Shown: positions 37,559 to 44,960 of the stretch, one piece after another
How positions within the stretch are numbered: position 1 is the first letter of the stretch
Layout of the letters: every line of letters starts with the position of its first letter
DNA from: Verrucomicrobiota bacterium
Lineage (GTDB): Bacteria > Verrucomicrobiota > Verrucomicrobiia > Limisphaerales > JACDHS01
Length of the DNA: 45,084 bases
Direction: 5' to 3'
Assembly: GCA_013820875.1 (NCBI GenBank)
Contig: JACDHS010000026.1
Coordinates: forward strand, 1 to 45,084
Notes under the pieces: generated by a model
Told to the model about the DNA's origin: nothing
What the model saw: the letters and a program-made list of their open reading frames with translations, nothing else
Database searches by the model: none
Made by a program: the position numbers and the translations under genes

Positions 37559-38439
37559 ACAAATGCCTCGTTTTGAATCGTGCGCTGAATCGCCCGGATG
37601 AAATGCGGGTTCGTGCCGCAACAGCCACCGATAAAATCCGCTTGGAGTTTCATCAGTTCTGGAACGAACGACGCGAATTCTTCCGGCGTAGTGGAATAGT
37701 GCGTGCGGCCCTGGTTTACGGTGGGCATGCCGGCGTTACCCTTGATCCAAATGGGCAGGGTGGTCGCTGATTGGAGCCGCTTGCAAATCGCGGCGAAACC
37801 GGCGATGCCTTGTCCGCAATTGGCGCCAATCACGTCGGCTCCAGCAGAGGTCAGGACTTTCGCTGCTTCTTCCGGCGTTGTGCCCATCATGGTGCGATCA
37901 TGATTTTTTCCCGAATCGAAAACCATGCAGGCGACCACTGGAAGCCCGGTCGTTTTGGCCGCGCCGACAGCCAGTTGGGCTTCCTCCAAATCCGCCATGG
38001 TCTCGATTACGAGGGCGTGGGCCCCGGCTGCGGCGAGCGCTTGCGCCTGTTCTTCAAAAGCGTCCCGAATTTCATTCGGAGTGACTTCCAGATCCATCAA
38101 CAATTTTCCCGTCGGACCAATCGAGGCAAAAACATGCGCGCGGTCTCCGGCTGCTTCCCGGGAAATTTCCACGCCAGCTTTGTTAATTGCGATGACTTGC
38201 TCCGCCAGGTTATCGGCGCCCAGCCGGATCCGATTCGCTCCAAACGTATTGGTCAGGATCACATCGCTGCCGGCATCCACATAGGCTTGCGCCACTTGCA
38301 AGACACGCTCCCGATGGGAAAGATTCCACGCATCGGGAAATTCGCCGAGAGCCAGGCCTCGGGCCTGGAGTTCGGTGCCCCATGCACCATCTGTGATGAT
38401 GGGCCCGCGAGAAATCAGTCGTTGAATCAAGGTATGCAT
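37555..38439 (-). CDS. Homocysteine S-methyltransferase (stand-alone Hcy-binding domain)
   Basis: 294 residues, the size of the homocysteine-binding module of MetH or of BHMT-like enzymes. N-terminal GPIITDGAWGTELQARGL and ILTNTFGANRIRL are typical. The zinc ligands are Cys208 (GANCGQG) and Cys273/274 (GGCCGTNP). ASIGPTGKLL and VIETMADLEEAQLA are also characteristic. It methylates homocysteine to methionine using a methyl-corrinoid protein or a methylated small molecule. First gene of the operon and overlapping the MtaA-like gene by four bases. No corrinoid-binding protein is encoded nearby. Confidence 0.9.
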   Translation of the reverse strand: MHTLIQRLISRGPIITDGAWGTELQARGLALGEFPDAWNLSHRERVLQVAQAYVDAGSDVILTNTFGANRIRLGADNLAEQVIAINKAGVEISREAAGDRAHVFASIGPTGKLLMDLEVTPNEIRDAFEEQAQALAAAGAHALVIETMADLEEAQLAVGAAKTTGLPVVACMVFDSGKNHDRTMMGTTPEEAAKVLTSAGADVIGANCGQGIAGFAAICKRLQSATTLPIWIKGNAGMPTVNQGRTHYSTTPEEFASFVPELMKLQADFIGGCCGTNPHFIRAIQRTIQNEAFV

Positions 38440-38769
38440 AAATGATCCCGAGTTGACACCGCGTTTCCGCTGAGAATAGCAGCATCCAACAGGTTAAAAT
38501 GTTTAGAGATCGTCGCAGCCATCTCTATGCGAAGTTTACCGCGCATACCCCGCAAGCTCCTTGACCTAAGTCAAAGTGAATGATTTCTGCCGGGGTGTTG
38601 AAGATGCCATGTTCCGGTCTGCTGCACGGGTGCCGTGGCCAACGCACGTCCGAGGATGTGTGTGCAGTTCCCACCGAGTGACCTTTTGAGATTAAAAGGT
38701 GTGTATGCTAGAGCGATTACCAAAAGTAATTTCCGGATATAGCGATTGCCATAAGCAATTTCCGAAAAG
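38440..38769. other. Upstream region of the methyltransferase operon
   Basis: No gene recognised. It contains the palindrome at 38561-38574 and a diverged direct repeat of about 29 bp (AGCGATTACCAAAAGTAATTTCCGG near 38711, AGCGATTGCCATAAGCAATTTCCGA near 38741). Each copy is itself a small inverted repeat (ATTACC..AAGTAAT type). No cobalamin or SAM riboswitch pattern was seen. Confidence 0.45.
38561..38574. promoter_or_regulatory. Candidate FNR/CRP-family operator
   Basis: TTGACCTAAGTCAA is a perfect palindrome of the form TTGAC-N4-GTCAA, close to the FNR/ANR consensus TTGAT-N4-ATCAA. It lies about 120 bases upstream of the first gene of an operon that encodes heme proteins, where oxygen or redox control would make sense. 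A single 14-base match can occur by chance. Confidence 0.35.
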
Positions 38770-38877
38770 GCTCGCCCTGATACGAATTCCAAAGTTATTC
38801 ACCAGACTGGGGAGCGATCCCTCAAGATCGCTCAATCCAGTATGGTGAATAACTTTGGAATTCGTATCAGGGCGAGC
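38770..38877. repeat. Long hairpin: 35-bp perfect arms with paired centre
   Basis: 38770-38804 (GCTCGCCCTGATACGAATTC...CACCA) is the exact complement of 38843-38877. The centre continues the pairing imperfectly (GACTGG..GAGCGAT against ATCGCTC..CCAGTA), leaving a loop of about eight bases. The whole 108-base stretch is therefore one long stem. No protein is encoded. Confidence 0.88.
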
Positions 38878-39046
38878 TTAACAAAGCTTCCTATCACAAC
38901 GGATCCGGAAATGATTTTTGAGAACCGTTATAGAGCGCTGTAGGCGCGAAACAAAAACCGCTGCTGTCATCAGCCTCCCCGTTTCATCGCGCAACATGAT
39001 GATATCTTTACGCTGTCTTTCCATTGGCACTGACGTCAGAAGAGCT
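38878..39046. other. Gene-free spacer
   Basis: Nothing recognisable was seen between the long hairpin and the transposon-end fragment at 39047. Confidence 0.35.
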
Positions 39047-39075
39047 GGCCAGTCCTTACTATTTACATAACTTGG
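39047..39075 (+). mobile_element. Left-end fragment of the Y1 transposase element
   Basis: GGCCAGTCCTTACTATTTACATAACTT matches the left end of the element seen at 22568 (GGGCAGTCCTCACTATTGACACAA). No transposase-coding sequence follows, so it is a solo or broken end. Confidence 0.5.
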
Positions 39076-39150
39076 AGAATCGGTTCAAAACCAGAGGGGA
39101 TAATGTTGCATCGCCGGACACGAGCCAAGGGAACTCGCAGGTATCGAGCG

Positions 39151-39299
39151 AACTAACCCAAGTTGCGTTTGGTTTGAGTCATTGGATTGCTGCGCATCCT
39201 ATAAATTCCTCTTGGATATTCAATCCTCAACGACAGTGGCATGCCAAACTTTCAACGCGATTTATAACTTGTGGCAAAAGTAAGGACTGCCCCCTTTTC
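39151..39299 (-). mobile_element. Strongly deleted Y1 transposase element, copy 3
   Basis: On the minus strand it begins GAAAAGGGGGCAGTCCTTAC and continues through the equivalent of TTGGCATGCCAC and GAGGATTGAATATCC (the RIEYP codons). It then jumps straight to AGGATGCGCAGCAATCCAATGACTCAAACC, the 3' flank of copy 1, ending in CAACTTGGGTTAGT. Only both ends survive. It lies directly behind the small gene at 39299. Confidence 0.7.
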
Positions 39300-39466
39300 T
39301 ATCGCGGACGAGGGGAAAAGCTTCGGCGAAGGTCGCTGGAAGCGATGAGTAGACTGCGATCACGGAGGCGTTCCAGGATTTTCACCTTCTCAGAAAACGG
39401 AAGCGCCGCGAGACGACTTCTCGTCTGACGTTTACTTTCCAAAATTTTGCGCATCCATTCGTTCAT
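39299..39466 (-). CDS. Small partner protein of the nucleotidyltransferase
   Basis: 55 residues starting at ATGA, overlapping the stop of the nucleotidyltransferase gene. The sequence (MNEWMRKILESKRQTRSRLA, PFSEKVKILERLRDRS) is basic and helical. From memory this pattern of ESKR, LPF.EK and LE.LRDRS is typical of small proteins encoded beside such nucleotidyltransferases. The pair may act as a toxin-antitoxin-like or defence module, with this protein the small partner. Function unproven. The stop codon is shared with the edge of the transposon remnant. Confidence 0.65.
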   Translation of the reverse strand: MNEWMRKILESKRQTRSRLAALPFSEKVKILERLRDRSLLIASSDLRRSFSPRPR

Positions 39467-39981
39467 AACTCTCTAAGAAATCTATCGCCGAAAGCCTCCC
39501 ATTTGCCAACCAGTTGATGACGCTGAAAAATGGAGTCGAGTTTTCCTGGGTCGAGTTTACCGCTTTCGATAAACATCAATATCCGTGAGTAATCCTTCGG
39601 ACGACCAAGCTTCAGGGCGATGGCCACCAAATGTTCCGCCGTCATCACCCAGATTTCGACACCATCGATTTCAGTTTCGATCGCCTGCTCAAGGGCTTCT
39701 TCTTCAAGGGGATTTCCGGGGGGCAGAAATTGCACCTGCCACCCCTCCACCACGATGTATTCACCCTCCAGAGTGTAACCGCGAGCGGTGAGGTAGTCAT
39801 AAACAGGTGAAAGGCTGACCAACAGACTATCAGGCGTCTGTTTGAATGCGACGAAGATACCAATATCAATCGTGGCGAAGGGTTCCAGGTAAAAGGTAGC
39901 ACCGACCGCTCCACCGATAGCATATTTGCCGACCACCCCATCCGCCTTCATTTGATTGATGACTGAAATGGTATCTTTCAT
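39463..39981 (-). CDS. MNT/AbiEii-like nucleotidyltransferase with an altered catalytic motif
   Basis: 172 residues from the ATG at 39981 (MKDTISVINQMKADG); the frame is open to 40107 but the extra residues do not fit the family. The Pol-beta-type signature is present as YAIGGAVGATFYLEPFATID followed by IGIFV. Related proteins usually read D-x-D here; the second Asp is Gly (GGT codon) in this copy, which may abolish metal binding. Later parts (VEGWQVQFLPP, VEIWVMTAEHLVAIALKLGRPKDYSRI) match the family. Such proteins occur in antitoxin/toxin and abortive-infection systems. It overlaps the next small gene, and the pair lies between two same-direction transposon ends. Confidence 0.75.
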   Translation of the reverse strand: MKDTISVINQMKADGVVGKYAIGGAVGATFYLEPFATIDIGIFVAFKQTPDSLLVSLSPVYDYLTARGYTLEGEYIVVEGWQVQFLPPGNPLEEEALEQAIETEIDGVEIWVMTAEHLVAIALKLGRPKDYSRILMFIESGKLDPGKLDSIFQRHQLVGKWEAFGDRFLREL

Positions 39982-40228
39982 GAGCGCCGCTTCATCTTGC
40001 TTCGTTTTTCTATTCCCTGGGTTTAATCGTGTTTGTTCCGGATGCGAAACCGATTCTGAAGTTTCTACCGGAGTCGATCCCAGGGCAACGAAGATCGCTA
40101 CAATCACTCAAGAAAAAGGCCAGCCTTCGTAATCGAGAAGCTGCACCGAGCGTTTTTCATGGCATCCCGCGTGCTTTGGTTGGCTTGTTAAGTTCTAATG
40201 TGGCACACGAAGGAGTTAAGTCTCTCCA

Positions 40229-40266
40229 AAACTTGTGTCAATAATCGTAAAGACTGCCCCCTTTTC
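40229..40266 (-). mobile_element. Solo left end of the Y1 transposase element
   Basis: On the minus strand: GAAAAGGGGGCAGTCTTTAC, then ATTGACACAAGTTTTGGAG. It is the same end as at 39266-39299 and in the same orientation, so the two ends form direct repeats around the nucleotidyltransferase pair. It interrupts the gene at 40267-40598. Confidence 0.6.
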
Positions 40267-40598
40267 GAAAACCAGCCATTCGCATAATGCACCCGGATAA
40301 TGTGCAATCCATAGCTATTCACCCGCTCGAATAACGGGCCGCTATGTGCCATGAGCCAAATGACCAACTTCCCCTGCGGCGCCACCCGCGTATCCACGGA
40401 AGCATGCTGCACGTCCGCCGGTTTGCCGTCCTTTTCCAGGAGAAAGCCAATTTCCGGATACGCCCGTGCGCGTGCATCAATCACACTCGCCCGTTCGCTG
40501 AATTGATACCGTTGCGGCTCCGCGGCTGCAATGGGGAAGAACGGCACCAGCAACGAGAGGAAAAGAACCGGCAATTGGCGCATCAACGCGTGATTCAT
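40267..40598 (-). pseudogene. Exported protein gene cut off by a transposon end
   Basis: Starts at the ATG at 40598 (MNHALMRQLPVLFLSLLVPF) with a signal peptide. It continues QRYQFSERASVIDARARAYP, EIGFLLEKDGKPADVQHAS, VAPQGKLVIWLMAHSGPLF and GLHIIRVHYANGWFSK. At that point the sequence changes abruptly to the element end GAAAAGGGGGCAG. The intact gene would be much longer and may be a hydrolase-type secreted protein (from memory, low certainty). The missing 3' part was not found in the window. Confidence 0.65.
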
Positions 40599-40619
40599 AC
40601 GCTGGAGTAAACGGACCAC

Positions 40620-40973
40620 TCCACGCGAAAGCTATGTCAAAGTGACCGTTTGCGAATAGCGACTGCGCACTTCCAACGTCTGAGGAGATGGCTCTTCAGA
40701 CTACTAAACGGATCAGGCCAGTGTAATGACATAGATTTTCTAAAATCTAAGTTGTGAAATCTGAGGACTGACCAAAATGACGCTTAGTCTTCGATGATTC
40801 TCAAATTAAGTTTCCTGGCAAAATTAGGGTTTTGTTTGTTTCGCTAGGCAAGTGCCATTCGGTGCCCCCTTTCAAATACACATTTAACCTCGCAGTGATA
40901 AGCGTTCAGGCTGTCGGAGCCGAATGAATTTTTGTAGAAAGAAGTTTAAGAAACCGGAGCCTCAAACACTTTT
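40620..40973. other. Gene-free spacer
   Basis: No gene recognised. It contains a short AT-rich palindrome (TAGATTTTCTAAAATCTA, about 40732-40749) and otherwise unremarkable sequence. Confidence 0.4.
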
Positions 40974-41010
40974 GACAAAAAGGGACGGACGTATGGAAAT
41001 ACGCCCGTCC
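40974..41010 (-). terminator. Rho-independent terminator of the LamG/Ig gene
   Basis: On the minus strand, GGACGGGCGTAT and ATACGTCCGTCC form a 12-bp stem with one mismatch around the tetraloop TTCC, followed by CTTTTTGTC. It lies 22 bases after the stop at 41032. Confidence 0.85.
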
Positions 41011-41031
41011 TTGTGAAAACTGCCACTCGAC

Positions 41032-43653
41032 TTAGTAAACCGTCAGTGTAGCCGCGCTGCTAATTGTCGGCCCCACCTTATTAACGACAACAACGGAATA
41101 GTCACCGGCGTCGCCCGCCTGCACATTGGAACGGACCAGCGTAGCTGCCGTTGCCCCGGAGATATTAACCCCGTTCCGACGCCATTGATAACTTTGTACA
41201 TTGCCAGTCGCAGCAACGCTGAAGGTCACAGTACTACCCGTTGCCACAGACTGGCTGCTCGGGTGCGTAATGACGGTGGGCGTGCTTAAGGACTCAAACG
41301 CTACATCATCAAACCAGGCATTACCGACTGTGCTGCCCATTCCAGCAGAACCGATGGCCAGAGAGTCCCAGGTTACAACGTTAGCGCCCGTAACCGCTTT
41401 GCTAAGGATCCCATCAACATAGAAGTTGAGGCTATTGGCGGCGTCTCGTTCGATTTCGAACTTATGCCAGCCTACCGAGCGATTAGGAGCGCCGGGGGCA
41501 TCAAGGTTGAACCAACCTGTGTTTGCTCCGCCATAAACACGGCCTTGGTATTTAGCGGTATTGACGCTTTGTCCAGCCAGCGTGCCTGTGCCGGGGTCAA
41601 ATGCGGTGCCGTATCGGCCAGCAGCAGCAATCTGCTGCAACGATCCACTCGCGTAACCGGCACCTGTATAAGCACGGACTTCACCAAAGGCACGGTTCTG
41701 TGTTCCGTTGTTATCGTATATCCAGAACGATACCCGAGAAGGACCTTGGGCTTCCGTTCCGAGGTTGCGGTACATTTTATTGGCCGAGCTTGTGAGCAAA
41801 CCACTGTAGGTTCCTGCCGTGGTGTGGTTTCTGTCCGTGGTTATCGTCAGCGAGGTGGCACTTGGCGCCACGGTCCAGCCACTTACATTTCCAATTTCGA
41901 AGTCCTCCCTGAAAATAGAGAACGCAGTCAAGGACAACGCAGCGTCCGAGCTAATAACAGATCCGGCCGAATTCTGGACCAACACCGTATAAACGCCGGT
42001 GCTGAACCACTGAACGTCAGTGCGGGTGTAGCTGCTCCCGGTTGCACCGGTGATATTCACACCATTGCGATGCCATTGGAAGGTAGGACTGGTTCCACTC
42101 ACGGTTACAGTAAAGGTCGCAGATGCGCCTTCGTTCACCGCTTGTTGGGAAACAGGTTGAGTAACGATGATAGGAGCAACAATAACAATGAGGGCAGCAT
42201 TATCACTGACGACATTACCAGCGGCGTTCTCGACCTTTACCGAGTAGTTGCCTTGATCGGACTCAGCAAGGTTCAGGATTGTCAGTGTCGCTGTGTCAGC
42301 GCCAGAAATCCTGGTATCGTTCACCAACACAACTCCATCTTTCGACCATTCGTAAACCAATGGAGCCGAACCATCAGCAAGCACAGAAAAGGTCACGGTG
42401 CCGCCCAGGTTGACAGATTGCGTCTGAGGTTGGGTGGTAATAAAAGGTGCTTCCACCACGAAATCGGGTGGCGTTCCGCTTCCGTGAAGCGTGGTGATTT
42501 CAGACTGGTTCAGGCTTCGACCCCAGTAGCCGAATTCATCGATGGCTCCGTTCCAAGGCCAGCCGCCCTGCTGCATCCCGATCCAAAAATCCCAACCGCC
42601 GTCATTGATTATGCCGGTGACAGTCGTGATTTCCTCAAGAACACCATCAACAAAAAGCCCCAGCGTATCCCCGGTGCGGCGCAACACAAGATGATGCCAT
42701 GCATTTGGTGCGAGGACGTAAGAGAACGTGTGGTTCGCCAAAACGCTGTAATTTGGAGCTCCACTCATCAGGTAAGCAGTTAAGGTGTTGTCCCCATTGC
42801 GCCAAAGATAAATTTCTCCTGCTTTGGAGAAGATATTGTCTGCTCCGTAAGGATTACTAGTGCTGGCATTGACCCAGCAAGAGATCGTCCAATCATTCGT
42901 CAGAGCAAGGCTCGCAACGGCATTCGCTCCTGTTGTGAACAAGCCATCGTCTGGTTGCGAGGCACTGAAAGAAGCTGCATTATTCAGCATTCCAGGGGTT
43001 GATGAAATCGCATTCAACTCCGTCAAATCGAAACCATTCGCCGTCGAGTCGTAACGGACACCGGATGCTTCATCCAGCTTCCAATACGCTTTCAATCCAT
43101 CCATCAAGGTGACGAACGCTTGTTGTTGCCCAAGGCTACCATCCAGTCTGATTTCGTCTATCAGTGGACTAGCGCCAATCCCTTTATTATCTGTGACATC
43201 TAGAAACATGATCATTATTTCAGAAGCTCCCGCTGGAACGTCAAAGCTGATGCTGTGTTCCTGCTGGAGCTGCGCCCCAATCGGAAGGCTGCTTAGACTG
43301 GTGTATGCTTCTTGCGAGAAGACACCGCCGCCAACAGGAACACCCCCAGCAGTCACAGTAACGAACAATCTCGTTGGCCCGCCTATTGAAGCATGTTTAA
43401 ATGACAATGTGTGCGTCCCAGGAGTGATTGGGAACTTTTGCGCTACCCAAGCATCACTAAGATCATTAGCTCCAATTTCCAATGCGTGATCGCCGTGAAT
43501 ACCAATAGAGGCTAATCCCGGTGGTCCAACGGTGCTAACCCCCGCACTGACCTCCCAACCGTTCAAGTCATCCTCAAAGCTGCCATTGAAAAAAGAAGAA
43601 TTGGCTGCGCCGCCGCTTTGACTTGGTGCCAAACCGCCGCCGGTGGGCAGCAT
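41032..43653 (-). CDS. Secreted LamG/immunoglobulin-repeat protein, C-terminal frame of a split gene
   Basis: 873 residues from the first ATG, but the frame is open further up to about 43686 (PPIPPISPAR precede the Met). Order: a jelly-roll domain (about 20-180, NGSFEDDLNGWEVSAG, SPLIDEIRLDG); a LamG/concanavalin-like domain (190-395, LKAYWKLDEASGVRYDSTANG, NAWHHLVLRRTGDTLGLFVDG, GAIDEFGYWGRSL); two Ig-like domains (about 405-575, ITTQPQTQSVNLGGTVTFSV); a second jelly-roll (580-780); and a last Ig-like domain (about 790-873). There is no signal peptide in this frame. Joined to the upstream frame by one extra G, it becomes an exported 1,134-residue protein. The role is probably surface binding or adhesion. 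Confidence 0.82.
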   Translation of the reverse strand: MLPTGGGLAPSQSGGAANSSFFNGSFEDDLNGWEVSAGVSTVGPPGLASIGIHGDHALEIGANDLSDAWVAQKFPITPGTHTLSFKHASIGGPTRLFVTVTAGGVPVGGGVFSQEAYTSLSSLPIGAQLQQEHSISFDVPAGASEIMIMFLDVTDNKGIGASPLIDEIRLDGSLGQQQAFVTLMDGLKAYWKLDEASGVRYDSTANGFDLTELNAISSTPGMLNNAASFSASQPDDGLFTTGANAVASLALTNDWTISCWVNASTSNPYGADNIFSKAGEIYLWRNGDNTLTAYLMSGAPNYSVLANHTFSYVLAPNAWHHLVLRRTGDTLGLFVDGVLEEITTVTGIINDGGWDFWIGMQQGGWPWNGAIDEFGYWGRSLNQSEITTLHGSGTPPDFVVEAPFITTQPQTQSVNLGGTVTFSVLADGSAPLVYEWSKDGVVLVNDTRISGADTATLTILNLAESDQGNYSVKVENAAGNVVSDNAALIVIVAPIIVTQPVSQQAVNEGASATFTVTVSGTSPTFQWHRNGVNITGATGSSYTRTDVQWFSTGVYTVLVQNSAGSVISSDAALSLTAFSIFREDFEIGNVSGWTVAPSATSLTITTDRNHTTAGTYSGLLTSSANKMYRNLGTEAQGPSRVSFWIYDNNGTQNRAFGEVRAYTGAGYASGSLQQIAAAGRYGTAFDPGTGTLAGQSVNTAKYQGRVYGGANTGWFNLDAPGAPNRSVGWHKFEIERDAANSLNFYVDGILSKAVTGANVVTWDSLAIGSAGMGSTVGNAWFDDVAFESLSTPTVITHPSSQSVATGSTVTFSVAATGNVQSYQWRRNGVNISGATAATLVRSNVQAGDAGDYSVVVVNKVGPTISSAATLTVY

Positions 43654-44435
43654 TCTGGCAGGCGATATCGGCGGAATAGGGGGGGGGTCATACCCGGAGT
43701 AAGTTCCAAAACCAGTTCAAAACACGCTTTATTTCCAGCGCTGCGAATTAGACCATCATAATTATCGACATGGAACCAGAGACCACTCCCCTGCGTCCAC
43801 CAACCACCGGGAATTACGTGACTCTCCATTGGAGCATTCCAATGCGTATAGCTTGTAAAAATCGAAGTGAGAGGGGTAACCCGAACGCATGGAGGCCATT
43901 CAGGATGTGCGGGAATATAAGTCTCACAAAAATCAGAAGTACCATCCGTGAATAGAATATAATATCCTGAATCGCCGTTGCCGCACCCATCACGAATCTG
44001 CCACTCAGCATAAGATCGGTCATATATATACTCAAATCCTTCTCCTATCTCACATGAAATCAAATATTGATTTTCAGGACAACCCCGGATACAAGTCCCA
44101 GACTGAAAACCTTTAAACCGACCGTAAGTAGGTGGTCCCTCAGTTGCGTTTGATTTGAAGCGGGTTATTGTTTCATATACGAAGAAAACCGCAGAAATCG
44201 TGTTGTGCGAAGGTGTAACATTTGGTCTGGTCGTTGAGAATATTTGGTAGGTATACCTGATCATTTCATCATCCGCTTCAAAGGCTGGGATTTGCGGTAG
44301 AGGGTAAGAGTCTGTGGGTGGAGGACAAAGCACCTGGGAATATGCGGGGCATACATATAATATTGTTAACAGCATTGCAGCTAAGCAATGCCTGATTACG
44401 AATCGTTCCTTGGTTGGATGTTTTGTTTTGTTCAT
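43563..44435 (-). CDS. Exported Cys-rich N-terminal part of the split LamG/Ig protein
   Basis: 290 residues as read. The signal peptide (about 10-34, CLAAMLLTILYVCPAYSQ) is followed by an unrecognised domain with about ten cysteines (GTCIRGCPENQYLISCEIG, IRDGCGNGDSGYY, FCETYIPAHPEWPPC). Up to LELTPGMTPP (about residue 252) it reads like real secreted protein. After the G9/C9 tract the tail is Arg/Pro-rich and overlaps the other frame, so it is probably not native. With ten G the frames fuse. As it stands, a short secreted form without LamG or Ig domains would be made. Confidence 0.75.
   Translation of the reverse strand: MNKTKHPTKERFVIRHCLAAMLLTILYVCPAYSQVLCPPPTDSYPLPQIPAFEADDEMIRYTYQIFSTTRPNVTPSHNTISAVFFVYETITRFKSNATEGPPTYGRFKGFQSGTCIRGCPENQYLISCEIGEGFEYIYDRSYAEWQIRDGCGNGDSGYYILFTDGTSDFCETYIPAHPEWPPCVRVTPLTSIFTSYTHWNAPMESHVIPGGWWTQGSGLWFHVDNYDGLIRSAGNKACFELVLELTPGMTPPLFRRYRLPECCPPAAVWHQVKAAAQPILLFSMAALRMT
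43679..43687. repeat. Run of nine G at the frame break
   Basis: The homopolymer (C9 on the coding strand) lies exactly where the signal-peptide frame and the LamG/Ig frame meet. Frame arithmetic: the start at 44435 to the ATG at 43653 spans 782 bases, and 783 would be in frame. Such tracts are prone to slippage in cells and to miscounting in sequencing. Confidence 0.85.
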
Positions 44436-44653
44436 AGATGATTTCTGCGCATTTGCAATATATTGCCTTCCCTAACGACGAGAATCGCTCCTTTACCCGA
44501 AGACGAGCCCCATACGAACCGTCTTGTTTACTGTTTAAAATGCAAAAAGCAATAGTTTTCTGTAAACAATAAAAGTAGTAAGTAATAATTCTGCTGAAAA
44601 ATGCTTTCGAGGAAGCGAAGTGGAATTTGAGGTCCCTAGCAGAATTGAGCTTG
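44436..44653. other. Gene-free, AT-rich upstream region
   Basis: This should contain the promoter of the secreted-protein gene. The stretch 44525-44600 is AT-rich (for example TGTAAACAATAAAAGTAGTAAG) but no clear promoter pair can be assigned. Confidence 0.4.
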
Positions 44654-44893
44654 CTAGGAAACTAAACGGCCGAAAATCCGGAAGGGTGGTTTGTATTCGA
44701 TTTCGTCCCGGAGGATTGCGCCATCGGCGTGGGGAAGGATGAGATGCTGGTGTCGCCAACTCGCGAAACGGCCGGAGATTTGCACATCTTCAAACAGACG
44801 GGGCGGCTCGTATTTTGTGTGTTCGGCGACCCAGCGCAATCGAATGATTCCGAAAATCTTCTGCTTGATGATGGTGCGGGAGCCCGGGATATG
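44654..44893 (-). pseudogene. SRPBCC-family (polyketide cyclase-like) gene fragment
   Basis: An open stretch reads THIPGSRTIIKQKIFGIIR, LRWVAEHTKYEPPRLFEDVQ, ISGRFASWRHQHLILPHADG, then AILRDEIEYKPPFRIFGRLV and a stop. This matches the middle of SRPBCC ligand-binding proteins, which have about 150 residues. Both ends are missing: the 5' side runs into a CCCGGGG hairpin and a group II intron, and the 3' side ends at an early stop. No start codon lies at the domain border. Confidence 0.7.
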
Positions 44894-44925
44894 TGTCGCC
44901 TCCTACAGGGCTCAGAGAAACCATT

Positions 44926-44956
44926 ACCCGGGGCTTGCTGCGCTGCACCCCGGGCT
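44926..44956. repeat. CCCGGGG hairpin next to the intron
   Basis: CCCGGGG and CCCCGGG form a strong stem around a GCTTGCTGCGCTGCA-type loop. It lies four bases beyond the 3' end of the group II intron, so it is the 3' exon, and may be the intron's insertion target or a separate palindromic element. Confidence 0.65.
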
Positions 44957-44960
44957 ATCA

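Noticed and set aside
38440-38560. Cobalamin or SAM riboswitch before the methyltransferase operon
   Set aside because: I looked for B12-box-like and SAM-I-like conserved cores and saw none. A covariance-model scan would be decisive.
38571-38792. Minus-strand 73-codon open frame upstream of the methyltransferase operon
   Set aside because: It spans intergenic repeats and has no start context or domain.
41464-42783. Long plus-strand open frame of 439 codons
   Set aside because: It is the complement of the LamG/Ig gene, has no domain resemblance, and the minus strand carries clear protein motifs and a terminator.
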